A DNA stretch of 64,000 nt from a virus. A program made the position numbers and the translations under genes. Below the pieces are notes generated by a model. The model had not been told where the DNA came from. It ran no database searches and saw nothing but the letters and a program-made list of their open reading frames with translations. Shown here piece after piece: positions 6,780 through 15,137 of this stretch. Each line of letters opens with the position of its first letter. Within the stretch, counting starts at the first letter, position 1. The stretch is taken from positions 36,467-100,466 of the IMG/VR virus record IMGVR_UViG_3300036780_000119; one strand, 5' to 3'.

Positions 6780-9587
6780 CTAGTTCCAGGCACCGCTTAC
6801 CGGGGTGTGGATCGTGGCGGCCTGCCACGTGCCGCCCTGCACGGACATGGGCTGCGGGAACAGCCAGGTGATGCCGATGAGCACTTGCAGTTCGGCCATG
6901 CCGCCGGCCGGGCCGGCCGCGGGAACGATGATGATCGTCAGCGTCGCCGACGCTGTGGACCCGTTGGCGTCGGTGACGGTGAACTGCGGGCTGTAGGAGC
7001 CGGGTGCGGTGGGTGTGCCGGTGATCGCCCCGGTCACAGTGCTCAGCGTCAGCCCCGGCGGCAGCGCCCCGGCAGTGACCGACCAGGTGTAGGGGCTGGT
7101 GCCGGACGTGACAGCCAGCACCGTTCCTGTGTAGGCGGTGCCGGTGGTGCCGCCAGTCACCGCCGTGGTGGTGATCACCGGGGCGGTGGAGGTGATGGTG
7201 ATGGTGAACGACCCGGGCGCGGTCACCCCGTTGGCGTCGGTCACGGTGATGGTGACCGGCTGGGCGGTGACCGCCCCGGTGGGGGTGCCGTGGATCGTCC
7301 CGGCGGTGCCGGTGGCCGACCCGTCACCGTCGAGCAGCAGCCCGGCTGGCAGCGACCCGGCGGTGACCGCGAACGTGTACGGCGTGGTGCCCTGGGTGGC
7401 GGTCACCACCACCGGGTTGCCGCCGGTCTTGGTGTAGGCGGTGCCGGTCTTGCCGTTGGGCAGGCTGGTGGTGGTGATGGACAGCACCGCCGCGGTGAGG
7501 GTGGTCAGCACGGCCGCCCAGCCGTTGGCCTTGGTGACCGCCGAATAGCTGGGGGCTGCGGTGGCGGTCAGCGCCTGGGTGCCTGCGGACAGGTCGTCGG
7601 CGGTGCACATCTGCCAGACGCTGGGCGCGCTGGACGCCAGGTGCGCGGCCTGCGTGTACCCGGACGGGACGGTCCAGGTGCCGGATGGGCTGGTGGCGTG
7701 GAAGGCGGCCACCGCCAGCAGCGCCATCGAGTCCGCGGCGTTCGGGGCACCGGCTTTGATCGGCATCGTGGCCGTGCCGGTCAGGCTCGCCGCGAATTTA
7801 GAACACTGGTTGTAGATGTAGTTGAGGCCGGGCAGCAGATCGTAGGCGGTGACGAAAAACCCGGCCTGGTTGCCGGCGCTGGAGTAGCTGATGGCGCTGC
7901 CGCCGGAGCTGCCGGCCAGGTAACACACGTCACCCGAGGGCGCGGGGGAGGAGGCGACGAAGTAGAACCCCTCGGTGAACCCGCCCGGCATGGTGGTGTT
8001 GGCGGCCAGCCACAGCTTGTCCCCGGCGTGGAAGGTCATCCCGGGCACGGTGAACTTGGCCGCGCCGCCGCTGCCGGAGGTGACGGTGGCCGCTTGCAGG
8101 ATTTCCCCGTCGGGCAGGATGTTGTACTCCGGGTTATTCGCCCCGGAGAACCAGTTGATGCAGGCCACCGGCTTGCCGGCGGCGAGCCGGGCGGCCATCA
8201 CATCGCCGACGTAGTTCATCCACGGCTTCTGCGTCTGGCCGCCGTCGCCGGGGCTGGCCCAGCCGGCGAAATAGAACTGGTTTTTCACCGGGTAGTTGGT
8301 GACGCCCTGCTGGGACATGCCAAGCTCAGCGACACCGAACGGGACCGGGTAGGGCAGGTGCTGGTCGGCGTAGTCCATCATCGACTTGCCGGGGCCACCC
8401 TGGGATGCCTGCGCAAGGCCGTTCGGCTGGTCCAGGTAGTAGGTCGGCGGCCCGTTGGTGTAGGTGTTGCCGTACATATCAGCGACGATGAAAAAAACGA
8501 ACTGGTCGCCGGGGTAGTACTGGTAGTAGTTGCCCTGGGTGGAGTGGTTGGTGGCCCAGTCCACCCCCACCGGCGTGAACCCGTACGGCCGGGCGGGCAG
8601 CCCCGGGTTGCCGGCCAGGCCCCAGTTCGGGTGCGCGTCCGCGAACAGGATCGCCGGGGCGTAGTAGTTGTAGTAGGCGTTGTACACCGGCCCGGAGCCG
8701 CTGAACGAGCCGCCGTTCGGCTCCTGCCAGACGGTCACCCACAACTGCGGCGGCTGCGTCCACGCGGGGCTGGCCGCCCAGGCGGTGGCCATCGCCTGCT
8801 GGAGGATGTTGACCGTCGTGGCCAGGTGCGAATAGTCGCCGGACGGGCTGGCCGGGTCCGCGCCGTTCAGCGACTGGGACGGCTTGACGCACAGCAGGAC
8901 CGACGTGCCCGCGTTGATCAGGTCGAGCAGGTCGCCGGGCAGCCCGTTCGGGTTGCCGCCGGTGGACGGGCTGGAGTTGAGGATGTACTGCTGGCCGGAT
9001 TCCTGGGCGGTGCCGGACCCAAGGAACCACTTCTGCATGTGGATGGCTATCGGCCCGGCCAGGGTGGTGCCGTCGACGGAGGACGCAGCGGTGTTCACCC
9101 AGTTGGCCAGGTTCAGCCGGCCGGAGGTGGGGGCGTGGCCACCGGGGTCGCCGCCGTACCCGCTGGGCAGTGTGGTGGCGCCGACAAACCCCGCGGACTG
9201 GCCGGAGTTGACCGCTACCGTCTCGATGATCGGGTAGGACCCGGCGGGCAGGCTGTATTCTTTCAGGCCGCCGTGGCAGTTCACCCCCACCTGGGCGGCG
9301 GGCAGGGTGAACGACACGGAGGTGAGGCCGCCGGGCTGGCTGGCGCCGGGCAGCATCCACGTCTCCACCCGGCCCGCGCCGCCGGCCGCTGAGACGGCCA
9401 GCTGAACCCAGTTGCCGTCCGGCGGTGTGAACGGGACCGCGGGTGCCGGGGCGAGCACCATGGCCAGCAGCATGTTCCCGGCGGTTGTCGGGGTAAATGT
9501 GGACCCGGTCTTGGCGGTGGTGAGCGCCACGGTGCCGTTGCCGGTGCACTGCGGCCCAGTCTGCACCGTCGTGAACTTGGCGGTCAC
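6780..9587 (-). CDS. Large tail protein: glycosidase-like barrel plus putative-Ig repeats
   Basis: 935 residues, GTG start one base from the upstream stop. Residues 1-110 look like a beta attachment domain. About 150-500 resembles a glycoside hydrolase TIM barrel: a W-x-E-P-N motif (VWQEPNGG) where clan GH-A enzymes carry the acid/base Glu, and GVAELGMSQ further on where the nucleophile Glu would sit. Then comes a beta domain and, from about 710, two He_PIG-type Ig repeats (GTAYTxT...PYTW/F.V..G.LPxGL). This suggests a tail enzyme that degrades or binds host surface polysaccharide. Substrate unknown. Confidence 0.65.
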   Translation of the reverse strand: MTAKFTTVQTGPQCTGNGTVALTTAKTGSTFTPTTAGNMLLAMVLAPAPAVPFTPPDGNWVQLAVSAAGGAGRVETWMLPGASQPGGLTSVSFTLPAAQVGVNCHGGLKEYSLPAGSYPIIETVAVNSGQSAGFVGATTLPSGYGGDPGGHAPTSGRLNLANWVNTAASSVDGTTLAGPIAIHMQKWFLGSGTAQESGQQYILNSSPSTGGNPNGLPGDLLDLINAGTSVLLCVKPSQSLNGADPASPSGDYSHLATTVNILQQAMATAWAASPAWTQPPQLWVTVWQEPNGGSFSGSGPVYNAYYNYYAPAILFADAHPNWGLAGNPGLPARPYGFTPVGVDWATNHSTQGNYYQYYPGDQFVFFIVADMYGNTYTNGPPTYYLDQPNGLAQASQGGPGKSMMDYADQHLPYPVPFGVAELGMSQQGVTNYPVKNQFYFAGWASPGDGGQTQKPWMNYVGDVMAARLAAGKPVACINWFSGANNPEYNILPDGEILQAATVTSGSGGAAKFTVPGMTFHAGDKLWLAANTTMPGGFTEGFYFVASSPAPSGDVCYLAGSSGGSAISYSSAGNQAGFFVTAYDLLPGLNYIYNQCSKFAASLTGTATMPIKAGAPNAADSMALLAVAAFHATSPSGTWTVPSGYTQAAHLASSAPSVWQMCTADDLSAGTQALTATAAPSYSAVTKANGWAAVLTTLTAAVLSITTTSLPNGKTGTAYTKTGGNPVVVTATQGTTPYTFAVTAGSLPAGLLLDGDGSATGTAGTIHGTPTGAVTAQPVTITVTDANGVTAPGSFTITITSTAPVITTTAVTGGTTGTAYTGTVLAVTSGTSPYTWSVTAGALPPGLTLSTVTGAITGTPTAPGSYSPQFTVTDANGSTASATLTIIIVPAAGPAGGMAELQVLIGITWLFPQPMSVQGGTWQAATIHTPVSGAWN

Positions 9588-9588
9588 G

Positions 9589-11367
9589 TCAGCCGGCCGC
9601 CGTCCACCAGCTCTTGCCGCCGCTGGACAATGCCGGCGTCGTCCCGGGCAGTGTGGTGGCCCCCGTGCCGCCGGTCGCGATCCGGTAGCTGGCCGCGGTG
9701 AGACCCAGGTTGTACAGGCCCCCCTGGCCGGTCGCGCCCCACATGTCGCCGAGCGTCGGCATCGTGGTCGCGTTCATCAGGAACGCCACCCAGTACTGGC
9801 CCGGGGTGAGTGCTTGCGCGGTGATCGTGCAGGTGACCAGGCTGCCGAGGGCGCCGCCGAATGAGGCGTCGGTGGCGGCGGACGCGAGCAGCGCCGTGGA
9901 ACTGTACAGGCCCGCGAAGTTCTCCCCGGCGGTAACTCCCGCAGCGGGGGTGCCGCCCAGCGCGAAATACAGCTTGGAGACGGTGACGGGCTGCCGGATT
10001 TTGAGGCCGAGCAGGTAGATCGTGCCGGAGGTGGGGGCGGTGCTTGCCGCGATCAGCATCGGGTCATATACCCAGGCGGCGAGACCATGGTCGGCGGGCA
10101 TCCAGCCGTGTGCCGGGTGCACGTGCCCGGCGTCGGCCATCAGCCCCTTAGCCCCGGCTGCCTGGTTCCCGGCTGGCTGAATGTCGGTGGCCGTGCTGTC
10201 GAACGACAGCCCCTGGCTGTGCGCGGCCGACAGCCACACCTTGTTCGTGGATACGTACTGGAACAGGACCGTTTCGGCCCGGGACAGCAGGTAGGTGGTG
10301 GCGCCGCCGCCGACGTTGAACACGTCGGTCCCGGCTGCGGCGATCGTGCACGTGTTGCCGCTGGTGATGACCTTGACGCCGATGATGATCCGGTCGGCGG
10401 GGCCGTTGGGCAGCGTGATAGTGACCGCGCCGCCGGACGTGTTCACCCGTACCAGGTCATACGGGGCGGCGGTGTAGGCGGCGGTCTTCACGCCGGTCGG
10501 GATGATCACCCACGGGTGGATGTGGTCAGCGCGGGCCACCGATCCGAGGCTGCCCGCGGACTGGGTGCCGGCCGGCTGAATGTCGGTGCTGGTGGAGTCG
10601 AGCGTCACCGTGGAAAGCTGGCTGACGGTGGCTGCGTCCTGCGGGCTCACCCCGTCGGCCAGGTTCGACAGGGTCTGGCTGTTCATCGGCACCGTGGCCG
10701 TGGGCGGATGCTCGGTGGCAATTATGTCCAGGCTGCTGGTTTTGACCAGCGGCGTGTCCGGGTTGGTGTTGTCCACCGTGACCGAGCCGTCGGCCGCAGT
10801 TACTGACGTGACACCGCCGGGTGCAATGCCGCTGGTCGTGTTCAGCCACACGTCGGTCGGCAGCGCGCCGCCGGTGCCGCCCAGCGTCGGCGCGACCGGC
10901 CCAACCCACCACACCACTGATGAGGTGGTGTCTGGCCGCAGCGGGTAGCTGGCGGTGTCCGGGTCGTAGTACACGTAGGGGGCGAGCTGCATCGCGGCAA
11001 GGGGCGCGACGTCGCCGGCCAGCGTGGTCAGGTCGGTGCCGATGTCGTTGGCGTACAGCCACCGCCGCGGCCCGGTACCACCGGACGCGTCGGCGGCCAT
11101 CCGGTAAATCCCGTCCGGCCCCTGGAGGCTGTCGGGGATTTCCCCGTTGGCATCACAGGTGACCGACGCGGTGGGGGTGCCGGTGCCATCCAGCAGGCCG
11201 GTGCCGTCGTCCACGCCGCCGGGCAGCGGCGCCGCCGGGTACTGGGCGCCGCCGACGAGGCTGTCCCAGAAGGTGAGCGTCACCCCGGGCGCCTGGGCGA
11301 TCGACCCGTCGGTGTTCCAGGTGAACGCCCAGTCCGAGCTGCCGCCGCCGAAAGTGTGCCTAGCCAA
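9589..11367 (-). CDS. Tail fibre / baseplate protein with DIQPAG repeats
   Basis: 592 residues. The start is TTG with GAGGAG seven bases upstream. Two copies of a motif reading DSTxTDIQPAGxQxAGxxG followed by an ADHxH turn occur at about 255-285 and 380-410, each before a beta domain, as in many actinophage upper fibres. The N-terminal 100 residues look like a conserved attachment part. It is the middle of five consecutive fibre or tip genes. Confidence 0.65.
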   Translation of the reverse strand: MARHTFGGGSSDWAFTWNTDGSIAQAPGVTLTFWDSLVGGAQYPAAPLPGGVDDGTGLLDGTGTPTASVTCDANGEIPDSLQGPDGIYRMAADASGGTGPRRWLYANDIGTDLTTLAGDVAPLAAMQLAPYVYYDPDTASYPLRPDTTSSVVWWVGPVAPTLGGTGGALPTDVWLNTTSGIAPGGVTSVTAADGSVTVDNTNPDTPLVKTSSLDIIATEHPPTATVPMNSQTLSNLADGVSPQDAATVSQLSTVTLDSTSTDIQPAGTQSAGSLGSVARADHIHPWVIIPTGVKTAAYTAAPYDLVRVNTSGGAVTITLPNGPADRIIIGVKVITSGNTCTIAAAGTDVFNVGGGATTYLLSRAETVLFQYVSTNKVWLSAAHSQGLSFDSTATDIQPAGNQAAGAKGLMADAGHVHPAHGWMPADHGLAAWVYDPMLIAASTAPTSGTIYLLGLKIRQPVTVSKLYFALGGTPAAGVTAGENFAGLYSSTALLASAATDASFGGALGSLVTCTITAQALTPGQYWVAFLMNATTMPTLGDMWGATGQGGLYNLGLTAASYRIATGGTGATTLPGTTPALSSGGKSWWTAAG

Positions 11368-11431
11368 AGGATGTCTCCTCGCGGGGGTCAGATACCGGGC
11401 GGGTGGCTGCCAGACCCCTCCGTGACGGGGG

Positions 11432-12358
11432 TCAGAAGGCCAGCGGGTAGCAGCCGGTGCCTTCCAGGACGCTGGCTGAGGTGGCGACGCCGTATGCGGC
11501 GACGGTGCCGTCGGCGCGGAAGGTCAGGGACGCGGTTTCGAAGGAGCCGGAGCCGCCTTGCGGGGACTGCTTGACCGCGTCGCAGCGCAGCGGCACGTGG
11601 TGATACACCGGCGGCGCGTAGGAGCTGGAGATGCTGCAGATGACGGTGCCGTCGCCGACGTCCGCGGCGCCGCCCAGGGTGATTTCCGCGGCCACCGCGA
11701 CCAGGCCAGGCGCGACCTTCGCATACGACAAGGTGCCGCGCCAGCCTTGTGGCCGGAAGTTGGTGATGGTGTGGGGTGTGTCGGGGGTCAGCGCGATATA
11801 GGACCAGGAAGACCCGTCCCACAGGGCGACCATCCCGGTGTCGCTTTCATACAGCAGCCCCGGCGATGGCATTTTCGGCCGCACCGACGACACGCCAGCC
11901 AGTATCAGCCCACCGGAGTACCGTTCATCGGCCATCTGGGTGAGCCCGCCGGAGGATGCCGACTGCCAGGACATGATGGGCAGGTCCCACAGGCCGGTGG
12001 AGGTTTGCGTCAGGGCGGGTTTCTGCGGATTGGCGCCGGGGGTTCCGGTGATGACGGTGGGCACGATGAACAGGGACGGGTCGCTGGCGGCCCGGTCCAG
12101 CCTCAGCACGAGCCTGTCGATCCTGTTCTGTGATGAGGCAGCCGGCACCGGCGTGGCGGTGCTGGCGGAGACGGGTTTGCAGAACGACCGGATGATCGCG
12201 GCGCCGGTGCCGATGACGGCGTTGCGGCCCGACCCGTCCAGCGACGGCGCCAGCCCGGTGATCACCCCGGACCACAGGCCGGGGGAGAACAGTTCCTCCC
12301 ACTGGCTGATGTTGCTGACCGTGGAAACACCCGGCAGCGGGAAGGCGTCATCGGCGAT
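11432..12358 (-). CDS. Minor tail protein, apparently ATC-initiated
   Basis: 308 residues if started at the ATC at 12358, two bases after the TAA of the upstream gene. The frame has no ATG, GTG, TTG or CTG between that stop and a GTG about 30 codons inside. The first 30 residues (IADDAFPLPG onwards) look conserved and coding. AGGGCAG lies upstream at usual ribosome-site distance. A -1 frameshift from the upstream gene would also join the frames, but no good slippery heptamer is seen. Function: probable fibre or baseplate component. Confidence 0.6.
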   Translation of the reverse strand: MADDAFPLPGVSTVSNISQWEELFSPGLWSGVITGLAPSLDGSGRNAVIGTGAAIIRSFCKPVSASTATPVPAASSQNRIDRLVLRLDRAASDPSLFIVPTVITGTPGANPQKPALTQTSTGLWDLPIMSWQSASSGGLTQMADERYSGGLILAGVSSVRPKMPSPGLLYESDTGMVALWDGSSWSYIALTPDTPHTITNFRPQGWRGTLSYAKVAPGLVAVAAEITLGGAADVGDGTVICSISSSYAPPVYHHVPLRCDAVKQSPQGGSGSFETASLTFRADGTVAAYGVATSASVLEGTGCYPLAF

Positions 12359-12360
12359 GG

Positions 12361-14160
12361 TTACTGCCCTGCCTTTCTGGCAGCCCTGATGGCCTTGTTG
12401 ATCTTGCGGACCTGGGAGGCGAGCCGCCGCACCGCGCTGCGGTCGGCCGTGCTGTCGTCGGAGGAGGCGCCGACGGTGGGCGTGACCACCTCGTAATAGC
12501 TGCCGTAACTGCCGGTGACCTGCACGCCGGTTGTCGGGCCCATGTAGACGGTGCCGGAGGTGTCTGACCCGGCGGTGAGCTCGACCGCGCTGATCACGTC
12601 GGTGTAGGAGATGCCCGGGTGGATCTGGATGGTGACCGTGTCGCCAAGCTGGTAGCCCTGCACGACGCCCACGGTTTCGCCGAACCGCAAGTGCGGGATG
12701 TCGGTGGCGGTGATGGTCAGCGTGTGCGCGCTCGCGCCGTCCGCCAGATCCTGGTCGACCGCGGTGGAGATGTCGTCGGCGTTGGTGGAGGATGTCTGGT
12801 CCTCGAACAGTTCGGTGCGCCGCCACGGGTCACCGGCCGCGTCGCCGGAACTGTCGTGTTCGGTGAAGTTCGGTGGCTGCGCGCCGTCTTCGATGAGCAC
12901 GACGTCTGTGGTGGGGATGGCGTCGGCGATGCTGTCGCCGCGCAGGTTGCCCAGCGTCGTGGAGAACACGGCCTTTTTGGACAGGTCACGGGGCAGGTAG
13001 CAGTCGAACACCAGATTGCCGCCGGCCAGGCCGATGCTGACCCCGATCAGGCTCTTGGACGCGACCGTCCGGATTTTGTCCATCAGGGTCTGCCCCAGGT
13101 TGGACACGTAGGTGCCGGTGGCGCCGCCGCCGGAGTCATACAGCATCACGTCATCGACGTAGTGCACCTCACCGGCGTTCTGCGTGTTCTGCACCTTGAC
13201 CGCGGCCAGCGCCCACACCGAGTTGTCCGGGGCGGCGACCGACCCGGTGGACTGGGTCCAGCCGGAGTCGGAGTCCACGGCACCCTGGGCGTAGATGGTG
13301 GCCAGGTGGCTGCCGGAAATGTCATAGAACGACGCGCCCGTGTCGCAGGTCTGGGCGAAGTTGAAGGTGCGGAACCATGCGGAGCAGTTGATGGAATCAC
13401 CGGGGCGGACGCTCATCCCCTGGGCGGCGACACTGCCCGGGGCGCCGGAGAACGCGGTCATGTCCCCCGCCGCGGCCGATGTCATCTGCATGCTGTGGCC
13501 GCCGGAGTGGGCACGGTCGGTGGTGCGGGCAATGCCGCAGTTCGCCTGGGCGGTCCAGTTGCCGAGGCTGCCGTCGAATCCGGCGCTGTCACCGGACAGC
13601 CAGTTCGATGACCCGGTGGCCAGCGGCGCGGTCAGGGTGAGGCTGATCGTGCCGCCGCGGCCCTGGTCGGTGGCGACGGTGAAGTTGGGCACATTGCGGG
13701 CCGTGTCGCCGGCGGTCACCATGTTCTCGGTGACCAGGGTTTTGATGACGGTCTCGGCCGGGCCGGAGATGACCCGCGGGGTGGTGGGCTGGTTCGCCCA
13801 CGTTTTGGTGCCGTCGATGTACGCGACCCGGTTGGCCAGCAGGCACAGGAAGTCCGCGCCAGACAGTGTGATGGTTTCGGTGATGATGCCGGTGTTCGGG
13901 TCAACAACCAGGTCGTGTTCCCACTGCTCGGCCAGCAACGGCACCTGGAACACGCCGTTCCAGTCCACAAACAAGGCGCGGGGAATGAACTCGCCCTGGG
14001 AGTCGAACGTGACCAGCAGCCAGTTCCGCGGGGTCGCCGGCAATACCAGGGTGAACGCGCCGACCTGGTTGAACTGCAGCGTGTTGACGTCCAGTTTCTG
14101 CCAGGTGATCGGCTGCTGGGGCACCAGCTCGTCGCTGAGCGCGTCAATGCGGACCGTCAC
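12361..14160 (-). CDS. ReqiPepy6 Gp37-like tail protein with inserted CBM-like domain
   Basis: 599 residues; the GTG start overlaps the previous stop (GTGA), and earlier starts add non-coding-looking sequence. The N-terminus (about 1-165) and C-terminal half match the Gp37-like family: a W-x-K-L-D strand, a GAFTLVLPATPRNWLL strand and a conserved ADFLCLLANR helix. Between about 180 and 340 sits a beta-sandwich resembling CBM4/9-type modules (NWTAQANC, HSGGHSMQM, DDVMLYD). It is probably the tail hub or upper baseplate protein. Confidence 0.7.
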   Translation of the reverse strand: MTVRIDALSDELVPQQPITWQKLDVNTLQFNQVGAFTLVLPATPRNWLLVTFDSQGEFIPRALFVDWNGVFQVPLLAEQWEHDLVVDPNTGIITETITLSGADFLCLLANRVAYIDGTKTWANQPTTPRVISGPAETVIKTLVTENMVTAGDTARNVPNFTVATDQGRGGTISLTLTAPLATGSSNWLSGDSAGFDGSLGNWTAQANCGIARTTDRAHSGGHSMQMTSAAAGDMTAFSGAPGSVAAQGMSVRPGDSINCSAWFRTFNFAQTCDTGASFYDISGSHLATIYAQGAVDSDSGWTQSTGSVAAPDNSVWALAAVKVQNTQNAGEVHYVDDVMLYDSGGGATGTYVSNLGQTLMDKIRTVASKSLIGVSIGLAGGNLVFDCYLPRDLSKKAVFSTTLGNLRGDSIADAIPTTDVVLIEDGAQPPNFTEHDSSGDAAGDPWRRTELFEDQTSSTNADDISTAVDQDLADGASAHTLTITATDIPHLRFGETVGVVQGYQLGDTVTIQIHPGISYTDVISAVELTAGSDTSGTVYMGPTTGVQVTGSYGSYYEVVTPTVGASSDDSTADRSAVRRLASQVRKINKAIRAARKAGQ

Positions 14161-15110
14161 GGGCGCAGCCAGCGGCGCGTGTAGAACAGGGCAATCTGGG
14201 ATCCGGCGCCGGTGCCGGTGAGCTCGACGTCGATCAGGTTGACGCCGGGCACCAGCGGCCACAGGTCCCGCGGGTCGGCGGCGGCCAGATGCGCCCACTG
14301 GGAGTTCCCGGCGGCGTCGGTGACGCTAGTGCCGGTGACCGGGTCGGTGACGACCGTCCACACATCGCCGTCGGGCACGGACGTGTCCAGGGTCCACTCC
14401 AGGCCGGTGGTCACGTTGGTCACGGCCGGCTGGCCAGGACCGGTGACCTGCCAGGTCGGGTAGGTGTCGGCGTCGCCGGTGTAGTTGATGTCGCTCTGCC
14501 CGAGTGCCATGCCGGGGGACAGCAGGATCGGCGGCATCGGCGGCACCCCGGCGCCGGGGATGGCGGCGGCGAACACGATCGGCCCCACCTGCTGGGCGGG
14601 CACATCGGTCCAGTACGGCTGCCCGGTGAGGGTGAGCGTCCACTGTGACCACCACAGCGGGATGTCGGTCTCATCGGGCTGGTCCAGCCCGGCCGTGCAG
14701 TAGCATTCGAGCAGCCGCAAACTCCCGTCGGGCTGCTGAATCCCCAGGTAGCCGGGTTTCGGAACGCCGGCGCGGACGGTCCAGAAAGCGTTGCTGACCG
14801 CCTCATACAGCAGGTGCGCGGCCGATGGGTCGGTTTTGTCCGGCGCTTCGGCGTACAAGGCGAGGGTGACGGTCCGCGGCTGCGGGATCTGGCTCTGGAT
14901 GATGAACGCGCCGGTCGGCAGCGGCAGCATGGTCAGCGCGTTGGGGAAGCCGCCGATGCCGCTGATGGCGGTGGCGATGACCCCGTCGCCCAGGCCCAGG
15001 TCGGACAGGTCCCACACTTTCCCGTCCGGGTCGGTCCAGGTCAGGTCGGGCCGTGCGCCCAGCTGCGGGAAGGTGGGCAGGGTGATGGTGGCCTGGGCGA
15101 GAACAGGCAA
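14157..15110 (-). CDS. Distal tail protein (Dit-like)
   Basis: 317 residues, TTG start behind a G-rich tract. It directly follows the tape measure gene, as distal tail proteins do. The sequence shows an N-terminal beta-barrel region with the GFPNALTMLPLPTGAFI strand pair and the R-x-V-T-L-A-L-Y strand typical of siphophage tail-family proteins, then a galectin-like beta C-terminus. It would form the ring linking tail tube to baseplate. Confidence 0.75.
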   Translation of the reverse strand: MPVLAQATITLPTFPQLGARPDLTWTDPDGKVWDLSDLGLGDGVIATAISGIGGFPNALTMLPLPTGAFIIQSQIPQPRTVTLALYAEAPDKTDPSAAHLLYEAVSNAFWTVRAGVPKPGYLGIQQPDGSLRLLECYCTAGLDQPDETDIPLWWSQWTLTLTGQPYWTDVPAQQVGPIVFAAAIPGAGVPPMPPILLSPGMALGQSDINYTGDADTYPTWQVTGPGQPAVTNVTTGLEWTLDTSVPDGDVWTVVTDPVTGTSVTDAAGNSQWAHLAAADPRDLWPLVPGVNLIDVELTGTGAGSQIALFYTRRWLRP

Positions 15111-15137
15111 ACCGTGCCCCCCTTTCCCGGCGGCTGG

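Noticed and set aside
6768-9392. Plus-strand open frame of 874 codons opposite the glycosidase-like tail gene
   Set aside because: Gly/Arg-rich antisense reading; the minus strand has recognisable barrel and Ig motifs.
11413-11433. GACCCC/GGGGTC hairpin between two fibre genes
   Set aside because: Short stem overlapping the upstream stop codon, no T-run, and the downstream gene needs readthrough; probably chance.
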